Shown in pieces: positions 1-7,239 of a DNA stretch of 16,012 bases. Below the pieces are notes generated by a model. The model was given only the letters and a program-made list of their open reading frames with translations, ran no database searches and was not told the DNA's origin. How positions within the stretch are numbered: position 1 is the stretch's first letter; every line of letters begins with the position of its first letter. This DNA comes from Candidatus Nitrosotenuis sp. (lineage in GTDB: Archaea > Thermoproteota > Nitrososphaeria > Nitrososphaerales > Nitrosopumilaceae). Both the position numbers and the translations under genes were made by a program. The DNA is taken from positions 1 to 16,012 of the forward strand of contig JAHEXS010000012.1 of the NCBI GenBank assembly GCA_023252015.1. The letters are read 5' to 3'.

Positions 1-121
1 TCAGACTTGTCGTGTTAGTGTTTTCTGCTCCCGCTTGCGGTAATATCATTCTTATAGGCGTTGAAGGACTAAATATTGAGAATCCAAGAATGAAAAATAA
101 CAAAATTGCTGAGATTCTCAC
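1..121 (-). CDS. 5' end of an exported protein (partial, runs off left edge)
   Basis: Reading leftward from a GTG at 121-119, 40 codons stay open to the window edge. The product begins MRISAILLFFILGFSIFSPS: a basic residue, then about 14 hydrophobic residues, then a polar segment rich in Asn and Thr (residues 31-40). This is a typical Sec-type signal peptide or N-terminal membrane anchor. A box A-like TTAAATAA starts 29 nt upstream of the GTG (143-150), so a leaderless transcript starting at the GTG is likely. An ATG a few bases upstream is out of frame and soon stops. Nothing about function can be said because the mature protein lies outside the window. Export is inferred from the N-terminus only. 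Confidence 0.6.
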   Translation of the reverse strand, partial: MRISAILLFFILGFSIFSPSTPIRMILPQAGAENTNTTSL

Positions 122-142
122 ATTTTCATAAATAAAATACAA

Positions 143-150
143 TTATTTAA
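143..150 (-). promoter_or_regulatory. Box A of the left-edge exported protein gene
   Basis: On the minus strand the sequence TTAAATAA begins 29 nt before the GTG start at 121. This matches the archaeal TATA-box position for a leaderless transcript. No Shine-Dalgarno is seen. Confidence 0.45.
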
Positions 151-316
151 CAAGTTACTACTACAGTACAGTGCGATCTAATTATTGTAGTGCAGTTACT
201 ATGATGGGCATTTTTTAGATCCAAATCCTTCCAGATGAGAGTTGTTGTAAAAGTTATTTTGGACAAGTTTGAATCTAGTGGGAACCAGTACCATTTTGGG
301 CCATTTTAGACTCAGT

Positions 317-607
317 TTATCCGTAAAACCAGATTATTTGTAAATCTGTATGTTGCCCTTTGTTAGAATACCACTCTGTGTATCCAAGCTCAGGAATTGC
401 GATAGTTCCGGTGTGTAAAGAGTTAAAGATCACGTCGGTGGAATTATAGTCTGTGGTCTTTTCATCTTTTGTACAATAGAATTATGCCATTAGATTTTCC
501 AGTTTGGTTTCTATTTCTTCAACTGTGATAGAAATTTGATCTTCCACCAACTCAATCCCTAAGTAATTCAGGGAAATGATTTCAGCACGGCAGAATAACT
601 TACAAAC
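317..607 (-). pseudogene. Decayed reading frame downstream of the hydrolase
   Basis: One minus-strand frame is open from just after a stop at 608-610 down to a TAA at 317-319, interrupted only by a TAA at 482-484. Both halves look coding. The upstream half contains GIELVEDQISITVEEIETK and ends in NLMA before the stop. The downstream half (54 codons) contains TGTIAIPELGYTEWYSNKG and ends in WFYG. The 5' part overlaps the end of the alpha/beta hydrolase gene in another frame. No good start codon is present after the internal stop. The likely reading is a gene disabled by a nonsense mutation, or the 3' end of a once longer gene. No family was recognised. The rest of this gap (151-316) holds only a 44-codon open stretch without a convincing start. 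Confidence 0.35.
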
Positions 608-1314
608 CTATGATTTTTTGGCGCTACCTTTTTTTGTACATATTTAGGAACTGTTTTCCCATCCGCACCACTATAACCAAGCGGTTTTTCAATTAGTCCA
701 CCATAAAATGTGTATTTTAGAACTTCATCACTAGGACTGTAATAATTTGTGATTTTTTGTTTTACTGTTTTCTGCAGTATTCTGCCAAACTTTTTCGGAT
801 GAATATAATCTGCAGGAACAGATGCACCAAAAAAGTAAACAGATTCAACTATGTCACTTTTGCTTAGTTTTACAAGGGTATGGATTATTACCTCAGATCC
901 CAAGGAATGACCCATTAATCGAATTTTCAAATGTGGTAATTTTTTCTTTATGTCAATTATGAATTTTGCAAGATTGGTACCATTCTTTTTTGCAATTATT
1001 CTTCCAATGTTTGTGGCTTTTTTCTCGCAAGACATGTACTGGATTCCCTTTGTGTTAGAGTCATAGCTAAACCCGACCACAGGATACTTGTACCCTAACT
1101 GTCGCAGTCTGTTTTGAGCAATTGAGAATTTTGCTAGTGCCCCAGACTTGTTGTTTCTAAGCCCATGAATCATTATTGTGATTTCAGGAACATCATCAAG
1201 TGTTTCAAAAAACTTTTTTGGATAAAGTAAATATGATTTGTTTTTTAGTTTCTTGCCAGACCCAAGATCATAGAATCCACGAGTGGATATTCTCGGAACT
1301 CTACTTTGTTTCAA
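568..1314 (-). CDS. Alpha/beta hydrolase fold protein (serine hydrolase/lipase-like)
   Basis: This is a predicted cytoplasmic alpha/beta hydrolase with unknown substrate. Numbered from the TTG at 1314 (248 aa), it shows the oxyanion-loop IHG at 49-51 and the nucleophile elbow GHSLG at 135-139 (Ser137). Asp196 in PSDEVL and His235 in NHRF are candidates for the rest of the triad. No signal peptide or membrane segment is seen. The frame stays open upstream to ATGs at 1419 and 1455, but those lie more than 100 nt inside metG and encode a lysine-rich stretch unlike the fold. The TTG at 1314 overlaps metG by only 14 nt and is preferred. The gene is the last of the ahcY-metG block and probably cotranscribed with it. 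The fold is secure; start and substrate are not. Confidence 0.75.
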   Translation of the reverse strand: MKQSRVPRISTRGFYDLGSGKKLKNKSYLLYPKKFFETLDDVPEITIMIHGLRNNKSGALAKFSIAQNRLRQLGYKYPVVGFSYDSNTKGIQYMSCEKKATNIGRIIAKKNGTNLAKFIIDIKKKLPHLKIRLMGHSLGSEVIIHTLVKLSKSDIVESVYFFGASVPADYIHPKKFGRILQKTVKQKITNYYSPSDEVLKYTFYGGLIEKPLGYSGADGKTVPKYVQKKVAPKNHRFVSYSAVLKSFP

Positions 1315-2947
1315 ATTTTTCTTTTCGCTTTTTGATGTCTTCTTCTTCGATTTTGGCAAAGACGGGCGTGATATCGCCCAGTTTATGAGACGAATTAACG
1401 GAGATTGTGGAAATTTCATCCCATTGTTTTTCTGACACCGTACCAGACAGTCCAATTTGCTGCCAAATTTTTTCAGCGGATTTTGGCAAAAACGGATACA
1501 GTGCTATTGCTATAGAACGGACTGCGTTTACTGACAAAAACACGCATGTGTTTGTGCCTGGCCCCTTCTTCCAAGGCTCTTTGTGCTGAAAGTACTGATT
1601 AAAGAAAGTAGAAAACTCCATTATCTTCTTCAGTGCGCGGTCAAGGTGATTTTGATTCATCAAATCAGATAATTCAGATGCAAGACCTAGGATTTTTGTC
1701 TCGGCGTCTCGGTCCTTGTCATCATAATCATCGGGCGAAGGAATCATTCCATCAAATGTCTTCTTTGTGAATCCCAGTGCGCGATTCACCAGATTTCCAA
1801 GGTTTCCAATCAATTCAGAATTAATTCTTACTGCAAAGTCATCCCAATCAAAGTTCAGATCGTCCTGCGAGTATGGATTTATCGAAACAAGATAGAATCG
1901 AAGATAGTCCGCAGGATAAAATTCTAAAAATTCCTTTAGGCCGATATACCAGTTTCTGCTCTTTGAGATCTTTTTTGATTGCAGCGTAAGATGTCCACGT
2001 GTTGGAATGTAGTCAGGCAGCTTGTACTCCTGGTCAATGCCAAGGCGCATTGCAGGCAAAAACAGATAGTGGTGATACACTATGTCCTTTCCAATAAAAT
2101 GATAGATATCAGCAGAATTCCAAAATTCTTTTCCGTCAAGCCCCCTGTCGTTTAGGAATTTTACCGCAGTTGAGATATACGCCAGGTGATTATCAAACCA
2201 CCCATAGAAAACCTTTGATTCATCACCTGGCACTGGCACACCCCATGATATATCACGAGTTATGTCCCAGTCAACTAATCCAGACGTAATCCAGTTTTGG
2301 ACGTATTTTTTCACGTCTTTTTGTAGATTTTGGTTTTCATCAAGCCACTTGTATAATGCATCGCCAAAGTTTTTCAGCTTGAAAAAATAATGTGATGTCT
2401 TTTCCTTTACTGGGATGGCACCACAAATTGCACATTTTGGGTTTTCAATTTCCTCTGGAACGCGTCCGCATTTTTCACATAAATCAGAATACTGATCGGC
2501 TGCCTTGCAATATGGGCATGTTCCTGTAACATATCTATCAGGCAGGAATTTGTTGTCATTTTTGCAGTAAAACTGGATTATTTCAGACTCGTAAATGTGG
2601 CCATTTTTGACTAGTTTATTGAAAACATATCGGACAAAGTCGATATTTTCTTGTGAGCTAGTGCGATAAAAGAAATCAAATCCGATATCAAATGCGGTAA
2701 AATCATCATAATCGCGCTTGTTCCAGTGTGCAACGTATTCCTGTGGTGTTTTTTTCTCCTTTTCTGATTGAATCATGATTGGAGTGCCAAAGTCATCGGA
2801 TGCGCAGATATAGTATGCCTCAACATCATTCATCTTGAGAAATCTAGTTGTCACGTCTGCCGGAAGATATGTAGATGCAACATGCCCCAGGTGAATCTCA
2901 CCATTTGCGTATGGTAGTGCGCTTGTGATGATTGCTTTTTTTCTCAA
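1301..2947 (-). CDS. metG: Methionyl-tRNA synthetase
   Basis: This class I aminoacyl-tRNA synthetase charges tRNA-Met with methionine in the cytoplasm. The 548-residue protein opens with the family's KxxIITSALPYANG strand and has HLGH (HIGH motif) at 19-22. Zinc-knuckle cysteine pairs lie at C144/C147, C157/C160 and C172/C175. KISKS (KMSKS motif) is at 326-330, followed by a helical anticodon-binding domain up to about 510. There is no C-terminal EMAP/Trbp111-like tRNA-binding domain, so this is the short form. The start is a TTG; the next ATG is codon 39, beyond the HIGH motif, so TTG is required. It lies 34 bp downstream of ahcY on the same strand and overlaps the hydrolase gene at its 3' end. 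The location beside ahcY places it in methionine/SAM metabolism. Confidence 0.97.
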   Translation of the reverse strand: MRKKAIITSALPYANGEIHLGHVASTYLPADVTTRFLKMNDVEAYYICASDDFGTPIMIQSEKEKKTPQEYVAHWNKRDYDDFTAFDIGFDFFYRTSSQENIDFVRYVFNKLVKNGHIYESEIIQFYCKNDNKFLPDRYVTGTCPYCKAADQYSDLCEKCGRVPEEIENPKCAICGAIPVKEKTSHYFFKLKNFGDALYKWLDENQNLQKDVKKYVQNWITSGLVDWDITRDISWGVPVPGDESKVFYGWFDNHLAYISTAVKFLNDRGLDGKEFWNSADIYHFIGKDIVYHHYLFLPAMRLGIDQEYKLPDYIPTRGHLTLQSKKISKSRNWYIGLKEFLEFYPADYLRFYLVSINPYSQDDLNFDWDDFAVRINSELIGNLGNLVNRALGFTKKTFDGMIPSPDDYDDKDRDAETKILGLASELSDLMNQNHLDRALKKIMEFSTFFNQYFQHKEPWKKGPGTNTCVFLSVNAVRSIAIALYPFLPKSAEKIWQQIGLSGTVSEKQWDEISTISVNSSHKLGDITPVFAKIEEEDIKKRKEKFETK

Positions 2948-2981
2948 CGTTTAAAATTTTGTTACCGTATGTTAAGAATCT

Positions 2982-4223
2982 TTACCAGTTTTCTCTGTAG
3001 GCAATCTGCTTTTTGTTTAGCGAATCGATTTTGACATCAAATGCATCTAGTGCGTCAATTGCAATTTGCGTATCAATTTCACTTGGAACCGTGATCACTT
3101 TGTTTCCGATTTTTTTGTGGTTTTTGAGAATGTACAGGATAGATAGAATTTGGTTTGAAAAGGATTGCGCCATGACTTCTGGTGGATGACCCTCCGCTGC
3201 AACCAAGTTTGCCAGTCTCCCTTTGCCAATTAGATAAATTTTCTTGCCATTTTTCAGCACACATTCATCAAGGTTTGGTCTTACTTCCTTTGTGGATTTT
3301 GACTGGTTTAGTAAAAAATCACTGTCAATTTCAACATCAAAGTGTCCCACGTTTCCAACTATAGCACCACTCTTCATTGCAAGCAAGTGTTCTTTTCTAA
3401 TAATATCAGTCATTCCAGTGCAAGTGACAAAAATGTCTCCAATTTTTGCTGCATCAGACATTGTCATTACCTCATATCCATCCATGTGTGCCTCCAGTGC
3501 CTTTACAGGATCAACCTCGGTTACTATTACCTTTGAGCCCATGCCGCGGCATCTTTCCGCTACTCCCCTTCCAACCCAGCCATATCCTGCAACTACAACT
3601 CGTTTTGATGCAAAAAGCAAATTCATTGCACGCAGGTATCCATCGATTGTGGATTGGCCAGTACCATATCTATTATCAAACATGTGTTTTGTGTATGCTT
3701 CGTTTACGACAATAACTGGATATCGCAGTTTTCTTTTCTTTTCTATTGCCTTTATTCTTGTGACACCCGCAGTTGTCTCTTCGGTTGCGCCAAGAATTTT
3801 CATTGTTTTGTATCTTTTATCAAAATGAGCCTTTACGTTCATGTCTGCACCGTCATCACATAGGATGATTGGTTTATGATCCAGTACTTGGTCAATGCAC
3901 CAGCCATATTCTTGCGTGGTTTCGTTGCCCCAAGCATAGATGTTAATTTCCTTTGATGCTAAAAATGCCGCGATGTCATCTTGAGTGGTGAGTGGATTTC
4001 CAGCACATGCAACAACATTTGCCCCAAGTTCTTTTGCACCCATCAATAGAACAGATGTTTCCTTTGTGATGTGAAGGCAAAATCCAATTGTAAGCCCCTT
4101 TAGTGGTTGCGATTTCTTTAATCGGTTAATAGTGTTATTCAGAATTTGCATGTGATCCCTTGCCCATTCGTAGGAAAGTTTTCCTTGCTCTGCCAATTTT
4201 GGATTCTTTACTTTACTCAACAC
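2982..4223 (-). CDS. ahcY: S-adenosylhomocysteine hydrolase (adenosylhomocysteinase)
   Basis: This NAD-dependent enzyme splits S-adenosylhomocysteine into adenosine and homocysteine, removing the product inhibitor of methyltransferases. Numbered from the GTG at 4223 (413 aa), it shows GATEETTAGV near 145-154, the substrate-site segment NEAYTKHMFDNRYGTGQS near 174-191, the Rossmann motif GYGWVGRG at 213-220, NVGHF near 291-295 and AEGHPPEVM near 343-351. The C-terminus lacks the KxxxYRY tail of bacterial and eukaryotic forms, as is usual in archaea. An in-frame ATG at 4259 would add an unusual MIRFFSTGSCGI extension. A box A-like TTTTTTAG lies at 4243-4250, 27 nt before the GTG, and family members begin near SKVKxxxLAxxGK, so 4223 (or the TTG at 4220) is preferred. 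It heads the ahcY-metG-hydrolase block and sits just downstream of a tnpB relict. Confidence 0.95.
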   Translation of the reverse strand: MLSKVKNPKLAEQGKLSYEWARDHMQILNNTINRLKKSQPLKGLTIGFCLHITKETSVLLMGAKELGANVVACAGNPLTTQDDIAAFLASKEINIYAWGNETTQEYGWCIDQVLDHKPIILCDDGADMNVKAHFDKRYKTMKILGATEETTAGVTRIKAIEKKRKLRYPVIVVNEAYTKHMFDNRYGTGQSTIDGYLRAMNLLFASKRVVVAGYGWVGRGVAERCRGMGSKVIVTEVDPVKALEAHMDGYEVMTMSDAAKIGDIFVTCTGMTDIIRKEHLLAMKSGAIVGNVGHFDVEIDSDFLLNQSKSTKEVRPNLDECVLKNGKKIYLIGKGRLANLVAAEGHPPEVMAQSFSNQILSILYILKNHKKIGNKVITVPSEIDTQIAIDALDAFDVKIDSLNKKQIAYRENW

Positions 4224-4267
4224 GATACCGCAAGATCCAGTACTAAAAAATCTTATCATATGTTTTC

Positions 4268-4403
4268 GGGCAAAGACTTGAACCTGTCCCCAGCATTAGC
4301 ATTCAGTAATCTAAGTGAACTACCACTCGTTAAAGCCTATGGCTTCCTGCTTCCTTGACCTCTGCAAGATCTCTATAGGCGTTACTTCCCGCAGTTCCTG
4401 CGG
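4268..4403 (-). ncRNA. Possible relict guide-RNA (omega/reRNA) scaffold of the tnpB element
   Basis: In IS200/IS605 elements the tnpB 3' end overlaps a structured RNA that ends at the element's right end. Here the last part of the tnpB frame contains a perfect hairpin CCGCAG-TTC-CTGCGG (4389-4403), a longer pairing of GCCTAT (4335-4340) with ATAGGC (4375-4380), and a small AGCC-TAT-GGCT hairpin (4334-4344). Past the stop codon there is an imperfect GC-ended hairpin (4268-4291) carrying GGTTCAAG, which resembles a right-end cleavage motif ending in TCAA. The structures are seen in the sequence. That they are, or were, a TnpB guide RNA is inferred from their location. Confidence 0.3.
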
Positions 4404-4631
4404 TAGTTTGATTCTAAATATATCCAGTCCTTTTTTCAAAATGTTGATTGCGGCATTATGATCCCTGTCTAGGACTAGTCCACATCTGTCGCATCTGTGA
4501 GTCCTGACTGCGAGCGGTTTTGGCACCATGTTTTCACACCTTGAACAATTTATGGTGGTGTTTTTTGCAATGATTGTTTTAAAGTATTTTTTGTCTAAAC
4601 CATTCTGGTTGAACCAATGTCTACCTTCGAT
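4320..4631 (-). pseudogene. tnpB: IS605-family TnpB (OrfB) C-terminal remnant
   Basis: The frame keeps the TnpB zinc ribbon, with CSRC and CDRC pairs around MVPKPLAVRTHR, and the RuvC-III catalytic block DRDHNAAINIL. It then runs through LPQELREVTPIEI to a TAG at 4320-4322. TnpB is the RNA-guided nuclease of IS200/IS605 transposons and an ancestor of Cas12. Upstream the frame closes at a TAA (4632-4634), and no sequence like the N-terminal or RuvC-I/II parts is found between it and the Rieske gene. Only about 104 of the usual 370-420 codons remain, so it cannot be an active nuclease. No tnpA is present. It sits between the divergent ahcY and Rieske promoters. The zinc ribbon and the catalytic Asp are intact, so decay may be recent or the 3' part may be under selection. 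Confidence 0.85.
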
Positions 4632-4681
4632 TTACAGCTTGCTCATCCAAACCCTAAAGAGTTCAGGTTTTCCCGCTCGCA

Positions 4682-4688
4682 TTTATAA
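4682..4688 (+). promoter_or_regulatory. Box A of the Rieske ferredoxin gene
   Basis: TTTATAA starts 29-30 nt before the ATG at 4712. This is the normal archaeal TATA position for a leaderless transcript, and no ribosome binding site precedes the ATG. Confidence 0.6.
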
Positions 4689-4711
4689 CTACCAACGATT
4701 GACTTGGAATT

Positions 4712-5014
4712 ATGGTCTGGAAAAAAGTAGCCGAAAAGGGAAGCATTGCAAGCGGCAAGGGAAAAGAGTTCGAAATAGACGAGAAAAAAATTGCAGTTTT
4801 CAATCAGGACGGCTATCACGGAATTGACTCAATCTGCGTACATCAGGATGCATCAATTGCAACAGGAACACTTGAAGGAGACATAGTAGAATGCCCACTA
4901 CACTTTTGGCACTACAACATCAAGACTGGTGAACTAAAGGATTATCTCAAGGGAGTCAAGCTTCAAACTTACAAAGTTGAGGCAAGAAACGACGGAATCT
5001 ATATCGACATTTAG
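4712..5014 (+). CDS. Rieske-type [2Fe-2S] ferredoxin
   Basis: This is a small soluble electron carrier. The 100-residue protein is a single Rieske domain: C42-x-H44 (CVHQD) and C61-x2-H64 (CPLH) supply the two Cys and two His ligands of the 2Fe-2S cluster, separated by 16 residues. A short flanking beta domain ends in GIYIDI. The spacing resembles NirD and dioxygenase-type ferredoxins rather than the membrane-bound Rieske protein of complex III, and there is no signal or transmembrane segment. The ATG is supported by a box A 29 nt upstream. A separate box A follows before nadE (38 bp gap), so it may be its own transcription unit. The redox partner is unknown; no oxygenase or reductase gene is adjacent. 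Confidence 0.92.
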   Translation: MVWKKVAEKGSIASGKGKEFEIDEKKIAVFNQDGYHGIDSICVHQDASIATGTLEGDIVECPLHFWHYNIKTGELKDYLKGVKLQTYKVEARNDGIYIDI

Positions 5015-5023
5015 CCAATACAA

Positions 5024-5030
5024 TTTTTAA
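5024..5030 (+). promoter_or_regulatory. Box A of nadE
   Basis: TTTTTAA lies about 24-29 nt before the GTG start at 5053, inside the 38-bp gap after the Rieske gene. It suggests that nadE-cysS has its own leaderless promoter. Confidence 0.5.
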
Positions 5031-5052
5031 GCAATATTTCAAACAGAATTCA

Positions 5053-5835
5053 GTGAATCAGCAAATTCTAGACGAGATAATCAACCAAGACTATGCCAAA
5101 ATTCAAAATAATATAGAATCGTTTCTTACAGAAAGTATCTCAAAGTCAGGCACAAGAGGTTTGGTTTTTGGCCTAAGCGGAGGAATAGATTCTGCAGTAA
5201 TTGCACACATTTGCGCAAAATCATTGAAGGGAAAAACACTTGCGCTGATAATGCCAGACAGTCGGGTTTCACCAAAGGAGGAAACCGAGGACGCACTGCA
5301 CATAGTTGACAAACTTGGACTAGACTACAAGATAATTGACATCAGTTTGATTCATTCACAGTTTGCAAATATTTTGGAACCTGAAGAAAAATCACTTGGG
5401 AATCTCCGTGCAAGAATTCGTGCCACACTTTTGTATTATCATGCAAATTTGAAAAACTATCTAGTCATAGGATCAAGTGACAAATCAGAGCAGCTGATCG
5501 GGTACTTTACAAAGTTCGGAGACGGCAGTGCAGATATTTTGCCAATCGTGTCACTATACAAAACTCAGATTAGGGGTCTGGCAAAACATTTAGGAGTAAA
5601 AGAATCAATCATACAAAAAAAGAGCAGCCCTCACCTGTGGAAGGACCACATTGCAGAAGAGGAAATTGGTGCATCGTACGAGGAAATCGACACTGTCCTG
5701 TACTGCATGGCAGACAAAAACATGCCACTTGATGACATCCATACGACAACACAAATCAACAAGGACAAAATCGAAAAAATCTATCAGTTATACAAAAAAA
5801 GTGAACACAAGAGAATAATGCCATCGAGATTATGA
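5053..5835 (+). CDS. nadE: NAD+ synthetase, ammonia-dependent
   Basis: This enzyme makes the last step of NAD synthesis, amidating nicotinate adenine dinucleotide with ATP and ammonia. The 260-residue protein is the synthetase domain alone: PP-loop SGGIDSA at 42-48, NLRARIR at 117-123 and the substrate-binding GSSDKSE at 140-146 with GYFTKFGDG at 150-158. It lacks the N-terminal glutaminase domain, so ammonia must be used directly, which suits an ammonia-oxidising host (inference). The start is a GTG placed at the expected distance from a box A. Its stop TGA forms part of the Shine-Dalgarno of cysS, which begins 12 bp later, so the two are probably cotranscribed. Confidence 0.96.
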   Translation: MNQQILDEIINQDYAKIQNNIESFLTESISKSGTRGLVFGLSGGIDSAVIAHICAKSLKGKTLALIMPDSRVSPKEETEDALHIVDKLGLDYKIIDISLIHSQFANILEPEEKSLGNLRARIRATLLYYHANLKNYLVIGSSDKSEQLIGYFTKFGDGSADILPIVSLYKTQIRGLAKHLGVKESIIQKKSSPHLWKDHIAEEEIGASYEEIDTVLYCMADKNMPLDDIHTTTQINKDKIEKIYQLYKKSEHKRIMPSRL

Positions 5836-5838
5836 GGT
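5834..5838 (+). promoter_or_regulatory. Shine-Dalgarno of cysS overlapping the nadE stop
   Basis: GAGGT lies 9 nt before the cysS ATG and overlaps the nadE TGA (5833-5835). It is the clearest ribosome binding site seen in the window. This fits an internal operon gene, while the first genes of units look leaderless. Confidence 0.5.
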
Positions 5839-5847
5839 TAGTGAAAA

Positions 5848-7239
5848 ATGAGAATTCTTGATACGCTGAGCACAAAGGAACAAGAAATTTTAGCAAAAAA
5901 TATTCGAATTTATCTTTGCGGCGTTACTGTATATGATGAATCCCACATTGGCCATGCACGAACCATAATAGTATTTGATGCGCTTAGGCGATACTTGGAA
6001 TCAAGAGGGTGTTCTGTAAATTTTGTCCAAAATTTCACAGATGTAGATGACAAGATAATCAACCGTGCAAACACAGAAGGAGTATCAGCGCTTGAAATCA
6101 GCACCAGATACATTGACCATTATTTTGAGGATTTTGACAGACTGAACATCAAGCGGGCAACCACCTACCCAAAGGCAACTGAGCACATATCAGACATGAT
6201 AAAACTAGTACAGAATTTGGTTGATTTGGGATTTGCATATGTTTCAAAGAACGGAGTATACTATAGCGTATCAAAGTTTTCAGAATATGGCAAGCTCTCA
6301 AAAAAGAAGACAGATGATTTGATATCGGGGACAAGAATAGGAATCGATGAGACAAAAAACGATCCGCTTGACTTTGCATTGTGGAAATTTGCAGATTCTG
6401 AACCAATGTGGCCCAGCCCCTGGGGCAACGGCAGGCCTGGCTGGCACATAGAATGCTCTGCAATGAGCCTCAGATATTTAGGCGAAGAATTTGAAATTCA
6501 CGGAGGTGGAAGAGATTTGATCTTCCCACATCATGAAAACGAAATAGCGCAATCAGAGGCATTTACAAAAAAACCACTCGCAAAAACATGGATGCATGTA
6601 GGAATGGTGACAATTGGTGGAGAAAAAATGTCAAAGTCACTTGGGAATATAAAATCAGTAAGATATGTTTTAGAAAACTGGGGCCCAAATGTGATTCGAC
6701 TCTTTTGCCTCTCAGGGCATTATTCAAAGCCAATTGATTATTCAGAGGATCTCCTAAAGGAAAACCTCATCAAGTGGCGCCAAGTTGAGACTGCCTATTA
6801 TGAGATGACAATGGCAGACGGTACAGGAGATACTTCAGAAATCTCAAGTATTGTCCATGAATGCGGTCAGGAATTTGATTCTGCACTAGAGAACGACTTT
6901 AACACGTCTTTGGCAGTTAGCGCCTTTTTTAAGCTAGTCAAGGGAATAAACCGCATAGCAGCATCAGAATCCATGACAACATCAATTGCAGGTGTGGGCT
7001 TGCCAGAATTTGAAAGGATGTCAGATATTCTTGGATTATCAGTACAAAAGGTAACGGAGCAAGAAAAGCAGTCAATTACGGATTTGCTTAAAAAACGTGA
7101 AGCGTTGCGTGATCAAAAGCAATACCAAGAGGCAGACAAAATTCGTGATCAAATTTCACAGATGAACATTGTTCTTTTGGATCACAAGAACAAAACAATC
7201 TGGATGAAAAAAGAAAAAATCCTATTAGACGCTAGTTAG
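5848..7239 (+). CDS. cysS: Cysteinyl-tRNA synthetase
   Basis: This class I synthetase charges tRNA-Cys. The 463-residue protein has the family's LCGVTVYDESHIGHART block with HIGH at 33-36, likely zinc ligands C24, C203, H228 and E232, the WHIECSAMS signature at 199-207, and KMSKS at 260-264. A helical anticodon-binding region follows and ends in the AREEKNFxxAD-like KREALRDQKQYQEADKIRD (416-434). The length and motifs are complete. It is the second gene of the nadE-cysS pair. The 3' end overlaps the convergent GTPase gene by 8 bp. A T-run starts directly after its TAG (7241-7247) and could end transcription. Confidence 0.97.
   Translation: MRILDTLSTKEQEILAKNIRIYLCGVTVYDESHIGHARTIIVFDALRRYLESRGCSVNFVQNFTDVDDKIINRANTEGVSALEISTRYIDHYFEDFDRLNIKRATTYPKATEHISDMIKLVQNLVDLGFAYVSKNGVYYSVSKFSEYGKLSKKKTDDLISGTRIGIDETKNDPLDFALWKFADSEPMWPSPWGNGRPGWHIECSAMSLRYLGEEFEIHGGGRDLIFPHHENEIAQSEAFTKKPLAKTWMHVGMVTIGGEKMSKSLGNIKSVRYVLENWGPNVIRLFCLSGHYSKPIDYSEDLLKENLIKWRQVETAYYEMTMADGTGDTSEISSIVHECGQEFDSALENDFNTSLAVSAFFKLVKGINRIAASESMTTSIAGVGLPEFERMSDILGLSVQKVTEQEKQSITDLLKKREALRDQKQYQEADKIRDQISQMNIVLLDHKNKTIWMKKEKILLDAS

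Noticed and set aside
3..131. Open plus-strand frame at the left edge ending in a TAA.
   Set aside because: The opposite strand gives a GTG start, a clear signal peptide and a box A at the right distance, which explains the same bases better.
1315..1455. N-terminal extension of the hydrolase to ATGs at 1419 or 1455.
   Set aside because: It lies deep inside metG and encodes a lysine-rich stretch unlike the fold, though ATG 1419 cannot be fully excluded.
3244..3828. A 194-codon plus-strand frame.
   Set aside because: It lies wholly antisense to ahcY, whose motifs are complete, and its product is low-complexity Ser/Phe/Thr typical of a shadow frame.
4262..4330. tRNA-like string on the minus strand (GGTTCAAGT like a T-loop, TAGTTCA like a D-arm).
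   Set aside because: The T-stem does not pair, the D-loop lacks GG, and too few bases remain for an anticodon arm. It fits the right end of the tnpB element better.
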